A DNA stretch of 64,000 nucleotides from Lachnospiraceae bacterium GAM79 (GCA_020735665.1 CP085928.1:372001-436000), one strand, 5' to 3'; shown: positions 1-8,915, counted from the first letter of the stretch. The notes: a model not told the origin generated them from the letters alone. Made by a program: numbers and translations.

Positions 1-1092
1 TTTGCACCGGGAACCTCTGAACATGCAAAATATGGTGCAGCAGGCAGTGCAATGGGAACAGGGGCAGGTGTTCTCTGTGGAATTATTTATATTCTGATCG
101 CATATGCAGGAAGAAGAAAAGAAATCATGGAGACAGTAGAGACTGATGTTTCGTCGAATGTAGAATCATATGGAAAGTTATTCCGGCAGATCGTAATGAT
201 CGTAACACCAATCATTATTGCTGCATTTGTGTATAATATTACGACCACCGTAGATATGAAGATTTTCTACAATGTCTTAAACAGTAAAAATGTAGATCGT
301 GTTGAATCTGCAAATTTGTACGGTATTTTTTCCGGTCAGTATATGGTGCTGATCAATCTTCCGGTATCAATTGCATCTGCGGTTGGAACAACCCTGATAC
401 CGAATATTTCGGGAGCATTTACCAAGGGTGATAAAGAGGAAACGAATCATGTATACAATCAGTCCATGAGTATCACGATGATGGTGACGATACCATGTGC
501 TGTCGGAATCGGTGTGTTATCAGAACCGATCATCACGCTGTTGTTCCGTGGCGCGGATCCGCTGGTATTTAAGGCATTGACTGCCGGCTGCATATCTGTG
601 GTATTTTATTCATTATCAACACTTACAAACAGTATCTTGCAGGGAATCGGAAAGGTTATGGAGCCGGTGAAGAATGCGACACTTGCATTGTTGATCCATT
701 TAGTATTTCTTGCTGCTATTTTGAAATTTACAGATGCGAAGCTGTTCGGTCTGGTAGCGGCTACGATCCTGTATTCATTACTGGCATGTATCTTTAACCA
801 TATATCTGTATCCAAATATATGTCTACAAAGCTTGATGTGAAGAAGATCTATCTTGCTCCTGCTGTTGCGTCGATATTTATGGGAATCGTTGCATGGGGC
901 AGTTATCAGATCTTCTACCACCTGATCCATATGAATTCAGTCAGTGTTGTTCTGGCAATCCTGCTTGCAGTTATTTTCTATGCAGCAGCTATTCTGGCAG
1001 TCGGAGGATATACGAAGGAAGAAATCCTTGCTATGCCAAAGGGAACCCTGATCCTGAAGCTTGCAGAAAAACTACATCTGGTGAGAGAGTAG
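1..1092 (+). CDS. Polysaccharide/lipid-II type flippase (SpoVB/MurJ-like), 5' end outside window
   Basis: The frame is open from base 1, so only the C-terminal 363 residues are present. What is visible is a chain of hydrophobic segments with short basic loops, as in MATE/MOP-superfamily flippases that carry undecaprenyl-linked sugars across the cytoplasmic membrane. The stretch with PNISGAFTKGDKEE after a GTTLIP segment is typical of the SpoVB/PST (polysaccharide biosynthesis) family, which favours this over multidrug MATE exporters. Substrate cannot be read from the sequence; a lipid-linked cell wall or spore cortex precursor is the family expectation. It ends 12 bases before the next start, so the two genes are probably co-transcribed. 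Confidence 0.75.
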   Translation, partial: FAPGTSEHAKYGAAGSAMGTGAGVLCGIIYILIAYAGRRKEIMETVETDVSSNVESYGKLFRQIVMIVTPIIIAAFVYNITTTVDMKIFYNVLNSKNVDRVESANLYGIFSGQYMVLINLPVSIASAVGTTLIPNISGAFTKGDKEETNHVYNQSMSITMMVTIPCAVGIGVLSEPIITLLFRGADPLVFKALTAGCISVVFYSLSTLTNSILQGIGKVMEPVKNATLALLIHLVFLAAILKFTDAKLFGLVAATILYSLLACIFNHISVSKYMSTKLDVKKIYLAPAVASIFMGIVAWGSYQIFYHLIHMNSVSVVLAILLAVIFYAAAILAVGGYTKEEILAMPKGTLILKLAEKLHLVRE

Positions 1093-1104
1093 AGAAAGGA
1101 ACGT

Positions 1105-3252
1105 GTGATAATTAACTCCCAGATTATTGCACTAAAACAAAAGATGAGCAAATTTAAAAAAATGATCATGCGTATGGCAGACCGGCTTGACAGCAGCTGC
1201 GCGCTGGGTGCGATCCGACAGGGTATGATCATGATGATCCCGCTTCTTGTAGTCGGGTACCTGGCGGCGATGTTGATCAATCTACCGATTCCTGCATATC
1301 AGACGTTTATAGCGAAATTGTGTGGTGGACATGTACTGGAAATTCTGAATTTCGTATATGCCAGTGTTAATGAGTTCTTTGCTGTTTTTCTGGCAGTAAC
1401 AACAACGGTCAGTTATGCCATTATGAAACGGAGAAAGCAGGAAATCTATGAAGGTACAGGAAATATTATCATTTTAGTAATTATCACACTGGCTGCTCTG
1501 GTAGGGTATTTCGGAATCCAGTACGATGATTTTTCCATTCATTCGTTAAGCAATATGCATGCATTTACGGCACTGTTTGTTGCGCTTATTTCCGGTAAGA
1601 TCTATTACACAATGAAGAGCAGTCGTTTCTTCAAGGTGAAAAATCAGCGTACGAATACGGACGGTATCTATATTGAAGCAATCGAAGGAATTGCTCCGGC
1701 GGTTGTCATTATTGGATTTTTTGCGTTTTTTCGAATTTTGTTACAGGTATTATTTGGAGTAAGCGGTTTTCAGGAATTGGTTGAACGCTTTTTTGATTAC
1801 CTGTTAAAGCCATTACAGAATGGACTGGGAGCAGGAGTGGTCATTATTTTTCTGACACATGCGTTATGGTTCTTTGGAATTCATGGACACAATATGTTAG
1901 ACACAGTGATCAAGCAGAATTTTTCTGATATAACAGCCGGAATTTTCAGCAAGACAATGCAGGATGTATTTGTACTTCTGGGAGGAGTGGGAGCCGTTTT
2001 GTGTCTGGTGATTGCGATCCTGTTGTTTGCGAAAAAGAAGGGTGTTCGGAATCTTGCATATATGGCAGCACCGAGTTTGGTCTTCAATATCAGTGAAATT
2101 GTCTTATTTGGAGTTCCTGTGATTTTGAATCCTATTCTACTGATCCCATTTATGCTTGTACCGATGGTGAATTATCTGGTCACTTATGCTGCAATGTTCT
2201 TTGGACTTGTTCCGCACGTGATACATGAAGTTGATTGGACGACGCCTGTTATTCTGAGTGGGTATCAGGCTACCGGTTCCTGGGCAGGAGCAGTTTTGCA
2301 GATCCTGTGTCTGGCAATTGGTGTGTGTATTTATAAACCATTTATTCGTATGTATGAAGAACAGCGGGAACTGCGTCTGAAACGTGATGTCAAAAGACTG
2401 GTGGAGGAGATGCAGCGCGAGGAGCAGAACAATTCCATCTCACCATATACAAAGCGTGAAGATGAGATCGGACATATGGCCCGTATCCTGGCAGATGAAC
2501 TTGTTGAAGCAATCAGACGGAAAGAATTGTTCTTAGTGTATCAGCCACAGGTGAACCGTGATGGCAGGTGCATTGGTGCAGAAGCGTTGATCCGTTGGGA
2601 GCATCCGGAATTTGGATTTATCTATCCTCCGTTGATCATACAGCTTGCCAAGGAAAAGAAGGTACTTAGTACGTTAGAGAAATTTATCTTTGATACGGCA
2701 GGTGCGGCACTGGCACAGGTAAGGGATATCGTACCGGATGATTTCAAGATGTCGGTCAATCTTACAAATGAATCTCTGGAATGGGATGGCATTGAAGCAT
2801 GTATCGAAAATGTTGTACAGAAATACCAGTTTCCAAATGTACAGCTCGGACTTGAGATCACGGAGCAGGATGCACTTTCTTCGTCCATTGATATAACGAA
2901 AAAGATTGAAGCATTGAAGGCGAAAGGTCACAGATTCCTGATCGATGATTTTGGTATGGGACATACGTCGCTGGTTTATTTGCAGACGAAGTATTTTAAC
3001 ATTGTAAAGCTGGATGGATCTCTGACGAGAGACGTTATTCATAATGAAACGAATCGTGATATCATTGCATCAATCGTCTATCTGGGCAGATCTTTGAAAT
3101 TCAAGATTATTGCTGAATATGTAGAGAATGAAGCTCAGAGAGATGAACTGAAAAAACTTGGCTGTGATGCATTCCAGGGCTATCTCTACAGCAAGCCGAT
3201 TAAACTTGATGAACTTATGTCGTGGATCAAAGGGTCAGGACATGAAAGCTGA
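1105..3252 (+). CDS. PTS EIIC-like membrane protein fused to an EAL c-di-GMP phosphodiesterase domain
   Basis: A 715-residue fusion. Residues about 20-425 form a multi-pass domain resembling PTS cellobiose/lactose EIIC permeases, including a WFFGIHGHNMLD segment. Residues about 460-715 are an EAL domain with the EALIRW signature near residue 493, the NLTNESL and LEITEQ metal-ligand motifs, IDDFGMGHTSL near 613 and the late QGYLYSKP motif, so the hydrolase looks catalytically complete. Family knowledge: EAL domains cleave c-di-GMP to pGpG. Inference: the membrane part senses or binds a sugar and tunes c-di-GMP locally; no EIIA or EIIB domain is seen. The GTG start at 1105 is chosen because AGAAAGGA lies just upstream; an ATG at 1144 lacks a ribosome site. 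A family A hairpin follows the stop. Confidence 0.85.
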   Translation: MIINSQIIALKQKMSKFKKMIMRMADRLDSSCALGAIRQGMIMMIPLLVVGYLAAMLINLPIPAYQTFIAKLCGGHVLEILNFVYASVNEFFAVFLAVTTTVSYAIMKRRKQEIYEGTGNIIILVIITLAALVGYFGIQYDDFSIHSLSNMHAFTALFVALISGKIYYTMKSSRFFKVKNQRTNTDGIYIEAIEGIAPAVVIIGFFAFFRILLQVLFGVSGFQELVERFFDYLLKPLQNGLGAGVVIIFLTHALWFFGIHGHNMLDTVIKQNFSDITAGIFSKTMQDVFVLLGGVGAVLCLVIAILLFAKKKGVRNLAYMAAPSLVFNISEIVLFGVPVILNPILLIPFMLVPMVNYLVTYAAMFFGLVPHVIHEVDWTTPVILSGYQATGSWAGAVLQILCLAIGVCIYKPFIRMYEEQRELRLKRDVKRLVEEMQREEQNNSISPYTKREDEIGHMARILADELVEAIRRKELFLVYQPQVNRDGRCIGAEALIRWEHPEFGFIYPPLIIQLAKEKKVLSTLEKFIFDTAGAALAQVRDIVPDDFKMSVNLTNESLEWDGIEACIENVVQKYQFPNVQLGLEITEQDALSSSIDITKKIEALKAKGHRFLIDDFGMGHTSLVYLQTKYFNIVKLDGSLTRDVIHNETNRDIIASIVYLGRSLKFKIIAEYVENEAQRDELKKLGCDAFQGYLYSKPIKLDELMSWIKGSGHES

Positions 3253-3262
3253 GACATAAACT

Positions 3263-3429
3263 AAAAAACTCCATGTCCGGTGTCTATATATCTTTATTTC
3301 GCAGAACACTTTCGTTCGATCCGGAACGTATCGGTACTAAACTCATCACCTGTTGGTGATTCGTTAAGAACCGACGTTCCGGATAGGTCTGCTTCATAAA
3401 ATATATAGACACCGGGCATGGAGTTTTTC
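3263..3429. repeat. Family A structured repeat, copy A1 (nested in a bidirectional terminator)
   Basis: The outermost arms (A-run plus ACTCCATGTCCGGTGTC on the left, its complement and a T-run on the right) form a terminator-like stem between two convergent genes. Inside it are a second arm pair (ATCCGGAACG with CGTTCCGGAT), the family core GGTACTAA / TTAAGAACCG, and an apical stem ATCACC/GGTGAT. On the minus strand the left arm reads AACGAAAGTGT, a small GAAA-loop hairpin that marks the orientation of the element as minus. Compare copies at 8931, 16324, 19157, 19477 and 28776. Confidence 0.8.
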
Positions 3430-3455
3430 TGTTATCGTGTGGTGGCTTTGTATGC

Positions 3456-3902
3456 TTATGCCATCATAGATGTAAGGATCTGGTTGACCAGTTTTCCGTC
3501 AGCTTTGCCTTTAACCTTAGGCATCAGCTCTTTCATGATCTTGCCTTTGTCTTTGGCTGTTGGAGCGTCGATACCAAGACCTGCAAGAACTTCTTTGATC
3601 GTAGCAGTGATCTCTGCTTCATCCATCATCTTTGGTGCGAATTCTTCGAATACAGTGATTCTTGCCTTGCATTCATCTATAATATCGGTACGATCAGCAG
3701 GTGTTGTATCGATTGTTTCTTTTGCGAGCTTGATCTCTCTTAATACAACTTCATTTTCTTCTTCCTCTGTCAGATCAGCACGTTTGTCTATAAATTTATT
3801 TTTCAAGGCTGTAAGGAGTGCGGATAATGCGTCCTTTCTCTCTTTATCATGTGCCTTCATAGCGGCCATCATTTCGCTTCTGACTTCATCAATTTTACTC
3901 AT
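3456..3902 (-). CDS. yqeY: GatB/YqeY domain protein
   Basis: A 148-residue, almost wholly helical soluble protein that matches the YqeY family in length and pattern: an N-terminal helix (MSKIDEVRSEMMAAMKAHDK), a middle KFIDKRADLTEEEE region and a C-terminal GKADGKLVNQIL motif like the tRNA-binding tail of GatB. The family is thought to assist tRNA-dependent amidation, but its exact role is unsettled. Start: the ATG at 3902 is preferred because GGAGGT sits nine bases upstream; the ATG at 3911 directly abuts the same site. It faces the EAL gene tail to tail, with hairpin A1 between them. Confidence 0.85.
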   Translation of the reverse strand: MSKIDEVRSEMMAAMKAHDKERKDALSALLTALKNKFIDKRADLTEEEENEVVLREIKLAKETIDTTPADRTDIIDECKARITVFEEFAPKMMDEAEITATIKEVLAGLGIDAPTAKDKGKIMKELMPKVKGKADGKLVNQILTSMMA

Positions 3903-3985
3903 TATATTCATACCTCCGTATAAAGTTATATATAGGTAATTGCAAAACTGTCGATGTTTTGTAATTGCTTCACATATTGTGATCG

Positions 3986-4004
3986 GACAGGTTTACAACC
4001 TGTC
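3986..4004 (-). other. Perfect hairpin in the yqeY leader
   Basis: GACAGGTT, a three-base loop and AACCTGTC form a perfect 8-bp stem in the transcript between the yqeY promoter and its start. There is no T-run, so it is not an intrinsic terminator. It could be a 5' stabiliser or protein-binding site; function is not known. Confidence 0.45.
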
Positions 4005-4011
4005 GCTCCTT

Positions 4012-4041
4012 ATTATAGCACCGGAAAAGCGATAATTTCAA
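4012..4041 (-). promoter_or_regulatory. Sigma-A type promoter for yqeY
   Basis: On the minus strand TTGAAA and TATAAT are separated by 18 bases, near consensus. It would start a leader of roughly 100 bases ahead of yqeY. Confidence 0.6.
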
Positions 4042-4067
4042 TATGGCAACTGTATTTGAATTATCGG

Positions 4068-4095
4068 TTGCATTTGTCCGGGGGGAAGGTATAAT
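4068..4095 (+). promoter_or_regulatory. Sigma-A type promoter for the Nudix gene
   Basis: TTGCAT, a 16-base spacer and a perfect TATAAT lie 45 bases upstream of the Nudix start. It diverges from the yqeY promoter, about 30 bases away. Confidence 0.6.
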
Positions 4096-4140
4096 GAGCG
4101 CATATGGGTAAATATGGCAAATAACAGGAGATGAAAGGCT

Positions 4141-4614
4141 ATGTCACTTACTATGAAAATGACAACATTATGTTATATAGAGAAAGACGGAAAATATCTG
4201 ATGCTTCATCGTACGAAGAAGGAGAAAGATATTAATAAGAATAAATGGATCGGAGTCGGCGGACATGCGGAAGAAACAGAAGGACCGGAAGACTGCCTGC
4301 TTCGGGAAGTAAAAGAAGAAACAGGACTGACACTGACATCTTATCAGTTCCGTGGCCTGATCACATTTATCAGTGATGTCTGTGAGCCGGAGCTGATGTG
4401 TCTGTTTACAGCAGATGGCTTTACCGGAAGCTTAACCGCCTGCAATGAAGGAGAACTGGAATGGGTAGATAAAAGCATCGTGCCATCTCTTCCGACCTGG
4501 ACAGGAGATGCTATATTTTTGAAACTCTTATTAGAAGACGAACAACGTTTCTTCACTCTGCGGCTGGTCTATGAAGGAGATGAGCTGGTGGAACACCGAC
4601 TGGAGTTTTATTAA
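4141..4614 (+). CDS. Nudix hydrolase (MutT/8-oxo-dGTP diphosphatase-like)
   Basis: The 157-residue protein has a complete Nudix box, GGHAEETEGPEDCLLREV followed by KEETGL, which supplies the metal-binding REXXEE helix. It begins with a beta strand (TTLCYIEKDGKYLMLHR) as in MutT-like enzymes that hydrolyse nucleoside diphosphate-X substrates such as 8-oxo-dGTP. The family box does not fix the substrate. It is monocistronic, with its own promoter and an AGGAG-like ribosome site upstream. Confidence 0.85.
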   Translation: MSLTMKMTTLCYIEKDGKYLMLHRTKKEKDINKNKWIGVGGHAEETEGPEDCLLREVKEETGLTLTSYQFRGLITFISDVCEPELMCLFTADGFTGSLTACNEGELEWVDKSIVPSLPTWTGDAIFLKLLLEDEQRFFTLRLVYEGDELVEHRLEFY

Positions 4615-4701
4615 AAGAAAACGCCAGCCGGCATTCGACTCTGTATAAGTCATGACTTTTGCAGGCACAATACAACCATTTCATAAGTCTTGACGCTGCA
4701 G

Positions 4702-7317
4702 TTATTTACGAACAGCTTCTTTTATTATTCGTGTGATCTGGATAATAAAGGTTGGGATAAATGCAAGCCCTAAAATGCTCAATACATTTTTAACTGTCAG
4801 GTCGGCAATCATGAATAAGCCATGCATAAATGGTGCGAGCAGGACAAAGCCAAGCAGCAGGACACCGGCGAAGAAAGCGGCGACACTCCAGAGGTTGGAG
4901 CGGATACCGATCTTTATAATAGAGGATTCGCTGCGGCATGTAAATCCGTGGAACAATCTTGCAAGCGTCAGTGTGGCAAATGCCATTGTGCTGGCAGTCA
5001 GGGCATTTACGGAATCACCCAGATAAAAGGCGACGGTTGTAACAATACCGATCAGAACACCGTAGCAAATAAGCTGGAGCGAGAAGGATTTATTGAAGAT
5101 TCCTGCTTTTGGATCTCGCGGTTTGTTACGAAGTAATTTCTTATCGGATGGCTCCATACCGATGGCAAGCGCCGGAAGTGAATCGGTCAGCAGATTGATA
5201 AAGAGCAGATGAACCGGCTGGAATGGGGTATCAAGCGCCATGATGGAGCAGTAGAGAACTACCAGAATGGCTGCGAGGTTTCCGGACAAAAGGAACAGGA
5301 TGGCATTCATGATATTACGGTAAACATTTCTTCCTGTCAGGACAGCTTTTATGATCGTTGCAAAATTATCATCTGCAAGGATCATAGCTGAGGCATCCTT
5401 TGATACCTCGGTTCCGGTGATTCCCATAGCGACACCGATATCTGCTTTTTTCAATGCGGGAGCATCGTTTACACCGTCACCCGTCATGGCGACAATGTGA
5501 CCTTTCTTTTGCCATGCATCAACGATACGGATCTTGTTTTCCGGTGAAACTCTGGCATAGACGGAGATCTTTGGAAGGACATCTGTAAGTTCGTCATCGG
5601 TCATACGGTCGACTTCCTGACCGGTTACGGCCATATCACCATCGTGGAAGATACCGATCTGTCTGGCAATAGCGGTTGCCGTTACTTTATGATCTCCGGT
5701 TATCATGATCGGTTTGATTCCGGCGGAGATAGCATCCGCAACTGCAGCCATGGATTCTTCTCTTGGCGGATCGATCATGGATACAAGTCCGATAAAAGTA
5801 TAACCATATTCAGAGGCTGCGGTCAGAACTTCCGAATCGGAACATTCTTTATAGGCAAGTGCCAGAACCCGTAAACCTTGTCTGGAAAATTGCATATTTT
5901 GTTCCAGAATTCTGTCGCGGTCGTTCTCTGTAATCGGACGGATACCATCCTCTGTGATGATTGAATCCATACGGGTAAGAAGAACATCGACTGCACCTTT
6001 TGTCAGAAGTGTAGGTACGCCGTGCAATAGGTATTTGCTGCTCATCAGTTTCCGTTCGGAGTCAAATGGAATCTCTTCCAGACGTGGCATCAGATCACGC
6101 AGAACTTCTTCTGTTACACCGACATCAAATAGTTTCGTTTTCCTTGCCATCGTAAGGAGACAGGTTTCAGTCGGATCCCCGATATCCTTGCCATCCCGGA
6201 TACTGCTGTCGTTGTTTAAGATACAGTTGTACAGAAAATAACGATGTGCCGGAATATGGAGATCCAGTTGGTCGGCATTTAACAGAGTATCACAGGTATA
6301 AAGCTGCTGAACTGTCATTTTGTTCTGGGTCAGTGTACCTGTTTTATCCGAACAGATAACAGAGACACAGCCCAGACTTTCGACCGCCTTCAGATCTTTG
6401 ATGATCGCCTGATCGGCAGCCATCTTTCTGGTACCCATTGCCTGAACGATCGTAACGATCGAACCGAGAGCCTCTGGAATGGCAGCGACAGCAAGGGCAA
6501 CTGCGAACATCAGAGAATCCAGTATTTTCTCGCCCTGCATCAGACGGAGACCGAATACGATCAGACTGATCACCATAATGATTGTTGCCAGTTTTTTACT
6601 GAAATTATCAAGACTGATCTGAAGTGGGGTCGCTTTGGATTTTGTATTATTCATAAGGGTGGCTATCTTACCCATTTCTGTATGCATTCCGGTTGCTGTA
6701 ACGAGAACATTTGCACGACCATAAGTAACAAGACTGCCGGAGAATACCATATTGATGCGGTCACCGAGAGCAACATCCTCGGTGATATCAGAGTCGTCTT
6801 TATCCACATTTGTAGACTCTCCGGTCAGAGAACTTTCATTTACCTGTAAAGAGAAATTTTCGATGATACGGCCATCAGCGACGATCATATCACCGGCTTC
6901 TAAGAGCAGGATGTCTCCCGGTACGATGTCTTTTGATGCAATCTCCTGTTTGATTCCGTCACGTAATACTTTCGCTTTTGGTGCAGATAATTCTTTTAAG
7001 GAATCAAGAGATTTTTCTGCCTTTACATATTGGATCGTACCAAGGATCGCATTCATGATAATAACCGCAAATATAACAATCGTACTTTCAATGTTGCCGG
7101 ATGCCATAGAGACGATCGCGGCAGCGATCAGGATGATAACGAGCAGATCGGCAAACTGGTGAAAAAAGACAGAAGCAACGCTTTGTTTCTTTTGCTCGAC
7201 CAGAGTATTTTCACCATAGGTTTGAAGTCGCTCTTTAGCATCTGTAGTGGTAAGTCCTTCCGGATTACCGCAGGTTCGGAATAATTCTTCTTTGTTCAGC
7301 TGATAGATTTCTTTCAT
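4702..7317 (-). CDS. P-type cation ATPase (Ca2+/Mn2+ exporter type, P2)
   Basis: An 871-residue P2-type ATPase. The phosphorylation loop DKTGTLTQNKM, the LTGES actuator motif, the MTGDGVNDAPALKKADIG hinge and paired transmembrane segments at both ends are all present. The M4 motif AAIPEAL and the M6 segment NLLTDSLPALAIGMEP resemble the Ca2+-binding segments of SERCA/PMR1-type pumps. The start at 7317 (MKEIYQLNKEE) is chosen because AAAGGA precedes it; the open frame runs 50 codons further but through leader RNA. A yybP-ykoY riboswitch precedes the gene on the same strand, which argues that Mn2+ is at least one physiological substrate, as for the Lactococcus YoaB ATPase. Export to the outside is the family expectation. 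Confidence 0.9.
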   Translation of the reverse strand: MKEIYQLNKEELFRTCGNPEGLTTTDAKERLQTYGENTLVEQKKQSVASVFFHQFADLLVIILIAAAIVSMASGNIESTIVIFAVIIMNAILGTIQYVKAEKSLDSLKELSAPKAKVLRDGIKQEIASKDIVPGDILLLEAGDMIVADGRIIENFSLQVNESSLTGESTNVDKDDSDITEDVALGDRINMVFSGSLVTYGRANVLVTATGMHTEMGKIATLMNNTKSKATPLQISLDNFSKKLATIIMVISLIVFGLRLMQGEKILDSLMFAVALAVAAIPEALGSIVTIVQAMGTRKMAADQAIIKDLKAVESLGCVSVICSDKTGTLTQNKMTVQQLYTCDTLLNADQLDLHIPAHRYFLYNCILNNDSSIRDGKDIGDPTETCLLTMARKTKLFDVGVTEEVLRDLMPRLEEIPFDSERKLMSSKYLLHGVPTLLTKGAVDVLLTRMDSIITEDGIRPITENDRDRILEQNMQFSRQGLRVLALAYKECSDSEVLTAASEYGYTFIGLVSMIDPPREESMAAVADAISAGIKPIMITGDHKVTATAIARQIGIFHDGDMAVTGQEVDRMTDDELTDVLPKISVYARVSPENKIRIVDAWQKKGHIVAMTGDGVNDAPALKKADIGVAMGITGTEVSKDASAMILADDNFATIIKAVLTGRNVYRNIMNAILFLLSGNLAAILVVLYCSIMALDTPFQPVHLLFINLLTDSLPALAIGMEPSDKKLLRNKPRDPKAGIFNKSFSLQLICYGVLIGIVTTVAFYLGDSVNALTASTMAFATLTLARLFHGFTCRSESSIIKIGIRSNLWSVAAFFAGVLLLGFVLLAPFMHGLFMIADLTVKNVLSILGLAFIPTFIIQITRIIKEAVRK

Positions 7318-7447
7318 AAGACCATGTCCTTTCTTTTGCTTTTTTTCCTGAGACAGATAATGAACAGTAGTTTTTTCAAATATGCTGCTTGTATTTTGGG
7401 AAAAATTTTGGTTGGTACATGCTGTTTTTTGTAATTGATAATAAAAA

Positions 7448-7490
7448 ACGAGACTTTTTGTGCACAAAAAATATGCACAAAAAGTCTCGT
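7448..7490 (-). terminator. Riboswitch expression-platform terminator
   Basis: Read on the minus strand, ACGAGACTTTTTGTGCA pairs with its complement across a short loop, followed by TTTTTTAT. The 5' arm contains the CTTTTTG that also closes the aptamer P1 stem with CAAAAAG at 7576-7582, so terminator and closed aptamer are mutually exclusive. Ligand binding would therefore turn expression on. Confidence 0.75.
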
Positions 7491-7582
7491 TTTAACGTAT
7501 ATATCGGTTATCCGATCCCCGGCCTTTTAAGGCGTACTGACGAGAATCGGCACATGCACAGCATGAAACTACTCCCTTTTTG
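7473..7582 (-). promoter_or_regulatory. yybP-ykoY (manganese) riboswitch aptamer
   Basis: On the minus strand the leader starts CAAAAAGGGAGTAG and contains TTCTCGTCAGTACG, matching the two conserved loops of the yybP-ykoY aptamer (GGGGAGUAG-like L1 and CGUCA-like L3) that together form the Mn2+ site. The intervening stems, including GCCTTAAAAGGC and ATCGGATAACCGAT, fit a two-legged hairpin layout. P1 pairs CAAAAAG with CTTTTTG, the latter shared with the terminator arm. Family knowledge: this riboswitch commonly precedes P-type ATPases and Mn2+ exporters. A covariance-model search would be decisive. Confidence 0.75.
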
Positions 7583-7591
7583 AATGATATA

Positions 7592-7620
7592 TTTTTATCA
7601 TGTATGAAAAGCTTAGTCAA
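7592..7620 (-). promoter_or_regulatory. Promoter for the riboswitch/ATPase transcript
   Basis: Minus-strand TTGACT and TAAAAA are 17 bases apart, and the expected transcription start falls a few bases before the aptamer P1 strand, where a riboswitch leader should begin. The -10 box is only a partial match. Confidence 0.4.
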
Positions 7621-7839
7621 CCGTTTTTAGAAAGTTTTAACCATTTTTTTACCGGAAAATTCGATTTGAAGAACTATGCTTTGACAGAATCTTATAAAAT
7701 CGATCAGAAAATATCGAAAATAAAAAAGAGGTGTGGTACAATGAGCGTAATTGTTTGGACACAGGTCTTATAGTATATTAAAGCATAAAGTACCTGTATA
7801 AAAAGAAAACATATAAGGAAGCAATCGGGAGGCACAGAT

Positions 7840-8766
7840 ATGACATTACAACAGCTTGTCTATGCTGTAAAGATAGCAGATACCAAATCCATGAATAAGG
7901 CGGCAGCAGAATTGTATGTATCCCAGCCGGCACTTTCCAGTACGATACGGGATCTGGAAGAAGAATTGAATATCGAATTATTTATCCGAACCAATCGTGG
8001 TATCGTGATCACGGCGGAGGGAGACGAGTTTTTAAGCTATGCAAGACAGATGGTAGAACTGAATCAGATGATCGAAGATCGATACATAAATAACGAAAAG
8101 AAAAAGAATAAATTTAGTGTATCCATGCAGCACTATTCATTTGCGGTAGAAGCCTTTATCGAGCTTGCAAAGGAGATCAGGCTGGATGATTTCGAACTGG
8201 CTGTGCATGAGACACGGACAAATGAAGTGATCGAGTTTGTAAGAGACTACCGGAGTGAGCTTGGAATCTTATATTTAAATGAGTTCAACCGAAAGGCTTT
8301 GCAGAAGATCTTCTCAGAAAACGGACTGGAATTCACGGAATTATTTGACTGTGATGTATTCGTGTATCTGAGCAACGAGCATCCGCTGGCAGGAAAAGAG
8401 AAGATCGCATTTGAAGAATTAAAAGATTATCCTTGCCTTTCCTTTGAACAGGGCGAACGAAATTCGTTCTATTATGCAGAAGAAGTATTCAGCACTCTGG
8501 AATACAAGCAGATCATCAAAGCAGATGACCGTGCAACAATGCTGAATCTGATGGTTGGTATGAACGGATATACCTTGTGCTCCGGTATTATCTGTGAAGA
8601 ATTAAACGGTAGTGCTTACCGCGCAATTCCGCTTGACACGGAGGAGAAAATGACGATCGGCTATATCAAACGAAAAGGCATGCGGCTGAGTACCCTTGGC
8701 AGACGCTATATCGAGATACTGACCCAATACGGAACACAGGAAAATGTAAAGAAGACGGCTGAGTAA
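7840..8766 (+). CDS. LysR-family transcriptional regulator (sulfur cluster)
   Basis: A 308-residue LTTR. The N-terminal winged helix-turn-helix is clear (KAAAELYVSQPALSSTIRDL within residues 18-45, then LFIRTNRGIVIT), followed by a periplasmic-binding-like effector domain. GGGAGG lies just before the ATG. It lies immediately upstream of a Cys/Met PLP enzyme, a C-S lyase and a cysK-like gene. Two similar dyads, at 8837-8867 and 11687-11709, lie upstream of the promoters for the PLP enzyme and cysK-like gene at LysR-like distances. Inference: this is a CysB/YtlI/CmbR-like activator that responds to a sulfur-status metabolite; the ligand is not visible. Confidence 0.85.
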   Translation: MTLQQLVYAVKIADTKSMNKAAAELYVSQPALSSTIRDLEEELNIELFIRTNRGIVITAEGDEFLSYARQMVELNQMIEDRYINNEKKKNKFSVSMQHYSFAVEAFIELAKEIRLDDFELAVHETRTNEVIEFVRDYRSELGILYLNEFNRKALQKIFSENGLEFTELFDCDVFVYLSNEHPLAGKEKIAFEELKDYPCLSFEQGERNSFYYAEEVFSTLEYKQIIKADDRATMLNLMVGMNGYTLCSGIICEELNGSAYRAIPLDTEEKMTIGYIKRKGMRLSTLGRRYIEILTQYGTQENVKKTAE

Positions 8767-8836
8767 ATGCTCAGCCGTTTTCTTTGTTGTGAGGTCTGAG
8801 CCTGCAGGGAGCGGGGGAAATGAAAATCAAGTAACA

Positions 8837-8867
8837 AGCTGGCTATAAATGATACTTATAACCAGCT
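8837..8867. promoter_or_regulatory. Putative LysR-type operator upstream of the PLP enzyme
   Basis: A 31-bp imperfect palindrome: AGCTGGCTATAA, seven bases, TTATAACCAGCT. Its inner 23 bp has the half-sites GGCTATAA and TTATAACC, the same pair and same total length as the site at 11687-11709. Its centre lies about 76 bases upstream of the start expected from the -10 box at 8916. Confidence 0.6.
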
Positions 8868-8915
8868 CACAGAAATACATAGTACCGGAATTCTATTCCT
8901 ACTGATATACTATGG

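Noticed and set aside
3418-3939. 173-residue plus-strand protein opposite yqeY
   Set aside because: It is antisense to a well supported family gene, has a skewed Ser/Ile/Leu composition and no ribosome site.
7318-7467. Fifty-residue N-terminal extension of the P-type ATPase
   Set aside because: It reads through the riboswitch terminator and lacks a ribosome site; the family start fits 7317.
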